Assembly: GCA_028287865.1 (NCBI GenBank)
Contig: JAQBOU010000093.1
Span: 1-35,410, forward strand
From: Mucilaginibacter sp.
GTDB lineage: Bacteria; Bacteroidota; Bacteroidia; Sphingobacteriales; Sphingobacteriaceae
Length of the DNA stretch: 35,410 nt
Direction of reading: 5' to 3'
Part shown: piece after piece, positions 33,999-35,410 of the stretch
How positions within the stretch are numbered: position 1 is the stretch's first letter
Layout of the letters: every line of letters begins with the position of its first letter
Made by a program: the position numbers and the translations under genes
The notes under the pieces: generated by a model
The model's input: the letters and a program-made list of their open reading frames with translations, nothing else
What the model was told of the DNA's origin: nothing
Databases searched by the model: none

Positions 33999-34029
33999 CA
34001 AAGATAAGTGATTAATATAAATCAGTCAA
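33999..34029 (-). promoter_or_regulatory. Predicted promoter of bamD, giving a leaderless transcript
   Basis: Minus strand: TTG (34027-34029), 20-bp spacer, TATCTTTG (33999-34006), a full match to the Bacteroidota consensus. Only CAAA separates it from the bamD ATG. Confidence 0.7.
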
Positions 34030-34611
34030 TTTTATTTGTCAGCGAATATATAACGCCAATTTTACCCACCTTGTATATAAGGTAGTGATTTAACATCTTT
34101 TAACACTAAGAGTGCTGTGGTTATTGCTTTTGATTTTCTTTAGCTTCCTTATAAAGGATTACTTATCCTTTTCAATCATAAAGCTACATGTATTGTGTGC
34201 TTTGGATTGCCTTTAGAATTGAAGCTGCTTCCAGTTTGGCGGTACACGCCATGCTGTTTGATTTCTTAATTATATAGACTGTTGATGTGTTCTTCACTGA
34301 GCTGTTCAAACGTCCGCTTTAAGATTTATAGTAATGAAGCAATTGCGGGGCATTTTGATAAATAGTTGATTCCCGTTTTCTTCATACTATATATACTGTA
34401 TAACCTTTATAAGGATATGGTCACCGTCCTTATCGATTTCACTATATAATAATAAGGCAATTCCTTTGCCGTCATATACCAAAAAGACAAATTTCGATAG
34501 GTTTTTAGCAATCATCAAACCCATATCTCTTGTTTTAACTAGACATTTTAATTTTTTAATGCTGATTTGCAAAGCGTTATAAGTATACTTCTGTTATTTC
34601 TTTTAAAGGAC
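34030..34611. other. Non-coding or degraded stretch between bamD and the rRNA promoters
   Basis: About 580 bp with no convincing gene. The minus strand carries broken open frames: a 61-codon frame with only a TTG start (34387-34572), an in-frame TAG, 26 further codons in the same frame, then shifted segments near 34230-34320 (for example RTFEQLSEEHINSLYN). They may be the remains of a decayed gene or chance open frames in AT-rich DNA. Confidence 0.4.
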
Positions 34612-34641
34612 TTGCAAAATACAAAAGTCTGCTTACCTTTG
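34612..34641 (+). promoter_or_regulatory. rRNA promoter P1
   Basis: TTG (34612-34614), 19-bp spacer, TACCTTTG (34634-34641), followed by CAG. Full match to the Bacteroidota housekeeping promoter, upstream of the 16S gene. Confidence 0.8.
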
Positions 34642-35082
34642 CAGCCCGGAAACGAGGTAGCGAAAAGGGGAAAAGGGACGGGGAAGCGGGCTTTAAAAAT
34701 AAAAAGAAAATAAAGTTTGCGATAGTAAAAAAGGTTCTTACCTTTGCAGTCCCAAAAGAAAGGGATGCTGAAAAGCAAAAATACCGGAAGCGATTTTCGG
34801 TATAATGAAATGAAAAGTTGATCACTGTTAAAGGTGAAAAATATATAATCTGAACCGTGAGGGGGAAGGTGAAAAGTTCTTATAAGAGATAGATAATCAT
34901 GTAGCGTAACGGTCTGAAGAGACAGGGAGCAGAAGAAGGAGAAGGTGTTAAAGCTTTTGAATTTTGAGTTTTCAGTTTTGGAAAGGCAGGTTATGAAGAA
35001 AAGAGAAGGATGCTGTAAAAAGAATAAATAATTTTACAGATTCTATTATTAATAATAGGGTCAGTGACAAACTAGACATTTT
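34642..35082 (+). other. rRNA operon leader region
   Basis: Contains P2 and about 330 nt of transcribed leader, purine-rich and without open frames of interest. Two structured elements lie just before the 16S: a hairpin at 35013-35039 (CTGTAAAA/TTTTACAG) and a 16-bp palindrome at 35043-35058. No clear boxA was identified. Confidence 0.65.
34717..34746 (+). promoter_or_regulatory. rRNA promoter P2
   Basis: TTG (34717-34719), 19-bp spacer, TACCTTTG (34739-34746), again followed by CAG. Same element and spacing as P1, 105 bp downstream. Confidence 0.8.

Positions 35083-35410
<328 letters not shown>

Noticed and set aside
34548..34825. Two overlapping minus-strand open frames across the rRNA promoters (34548-34778 and 34577-34825)
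   Set aside because: They are antisense to the promoters and leader, Phe/Lys-rich, and have no recognisable motif; shadow frames of AT-rich DNA.

Overview
The window reads as chromosomal DNA of a Bacteroidota bacterium, most likely family Sphingobacteriaceae (Mucilaginibacter/Pedobacter-like). The evidence is the start of a 16S rRNA gene at the right edge, Bacteroidota-type promoters (TTG, about 20 bp, TAnnTTTG), a type IX secretion subunit (PorD), a secreted protein with the gliding-motility-type C-terminal sorting domain, and an OMP_b-brl_3 outer-membrane receptor. No phage, insertion sequence, CRISPR array or tRNA gene was found.

Layout. 0-2.2 kb (minus): a Gfo/Idh/MocA oxidoreductase and a phytanoyl-CoA-dioxygenase-like enzyme. 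2.3-4.4 kb (plus): an overlapping trio of phosphopantetheinyl transferase, lipB and a GDSL lipoprotein. 4.4-8.1 kb (minus): a DUF2784-like membrane protein, a large outer-membrane receptor and a half-size EamA transporter. 8.2-15.6 kb (plus): response regulator, histidine kinase, then TolC, adaptor and RND pump, a self-contained efflux locus. 15.6-19.7 kb (plus): a YncE-like beta-propeller, a close homologue of eukaryotic dihydroceramide delta-4 desaturase (DES1), a sterol-desaturase-superfamily enzyme and a second propeller-like protein. 19.7-22.6 kb (minus): a large T9SS cargo protein in which a six-repeat NHL propeller interrupts an Ig-like domain. 22.6-24.2 kb: dcd, flanked by the C-terminal stubs of two lost genes, then a small lipoprotein. 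24.2-34.0 kb (minus): fabI, an alpha/beta hydrolase lipoprotein, recN, a BlaI/M56 regulatory pair, porD, coaBC, omega and bamD. 34.0-35.4 kb: a degraded stretch, tandem rRNA promoters, a leader and the 16S rRNA 5' end.

How the parts work together. bamD-omega-coaBC-porD-recN is, as far as I recall, a housekeeping gene order common in Bacteroidota; here a BlaI repressor and an M56 membrane protease sit between porD and recN. The blaI promoter carries two 16-bp dyads placed exactly over its core elements, which makes an autoregulated module likely. The most unusual biology is the DES1-like desaturase next to a di-iron hydroxylase-family gene. Bacteroidota make sphingolipids that are usually saturated dihydroceramides, so this pair could produce desaturated or hydroxylated sphingoid bases. 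Small palindromic and tandem elements are scattered between genes, and one palindrome lies in frame inside recN.
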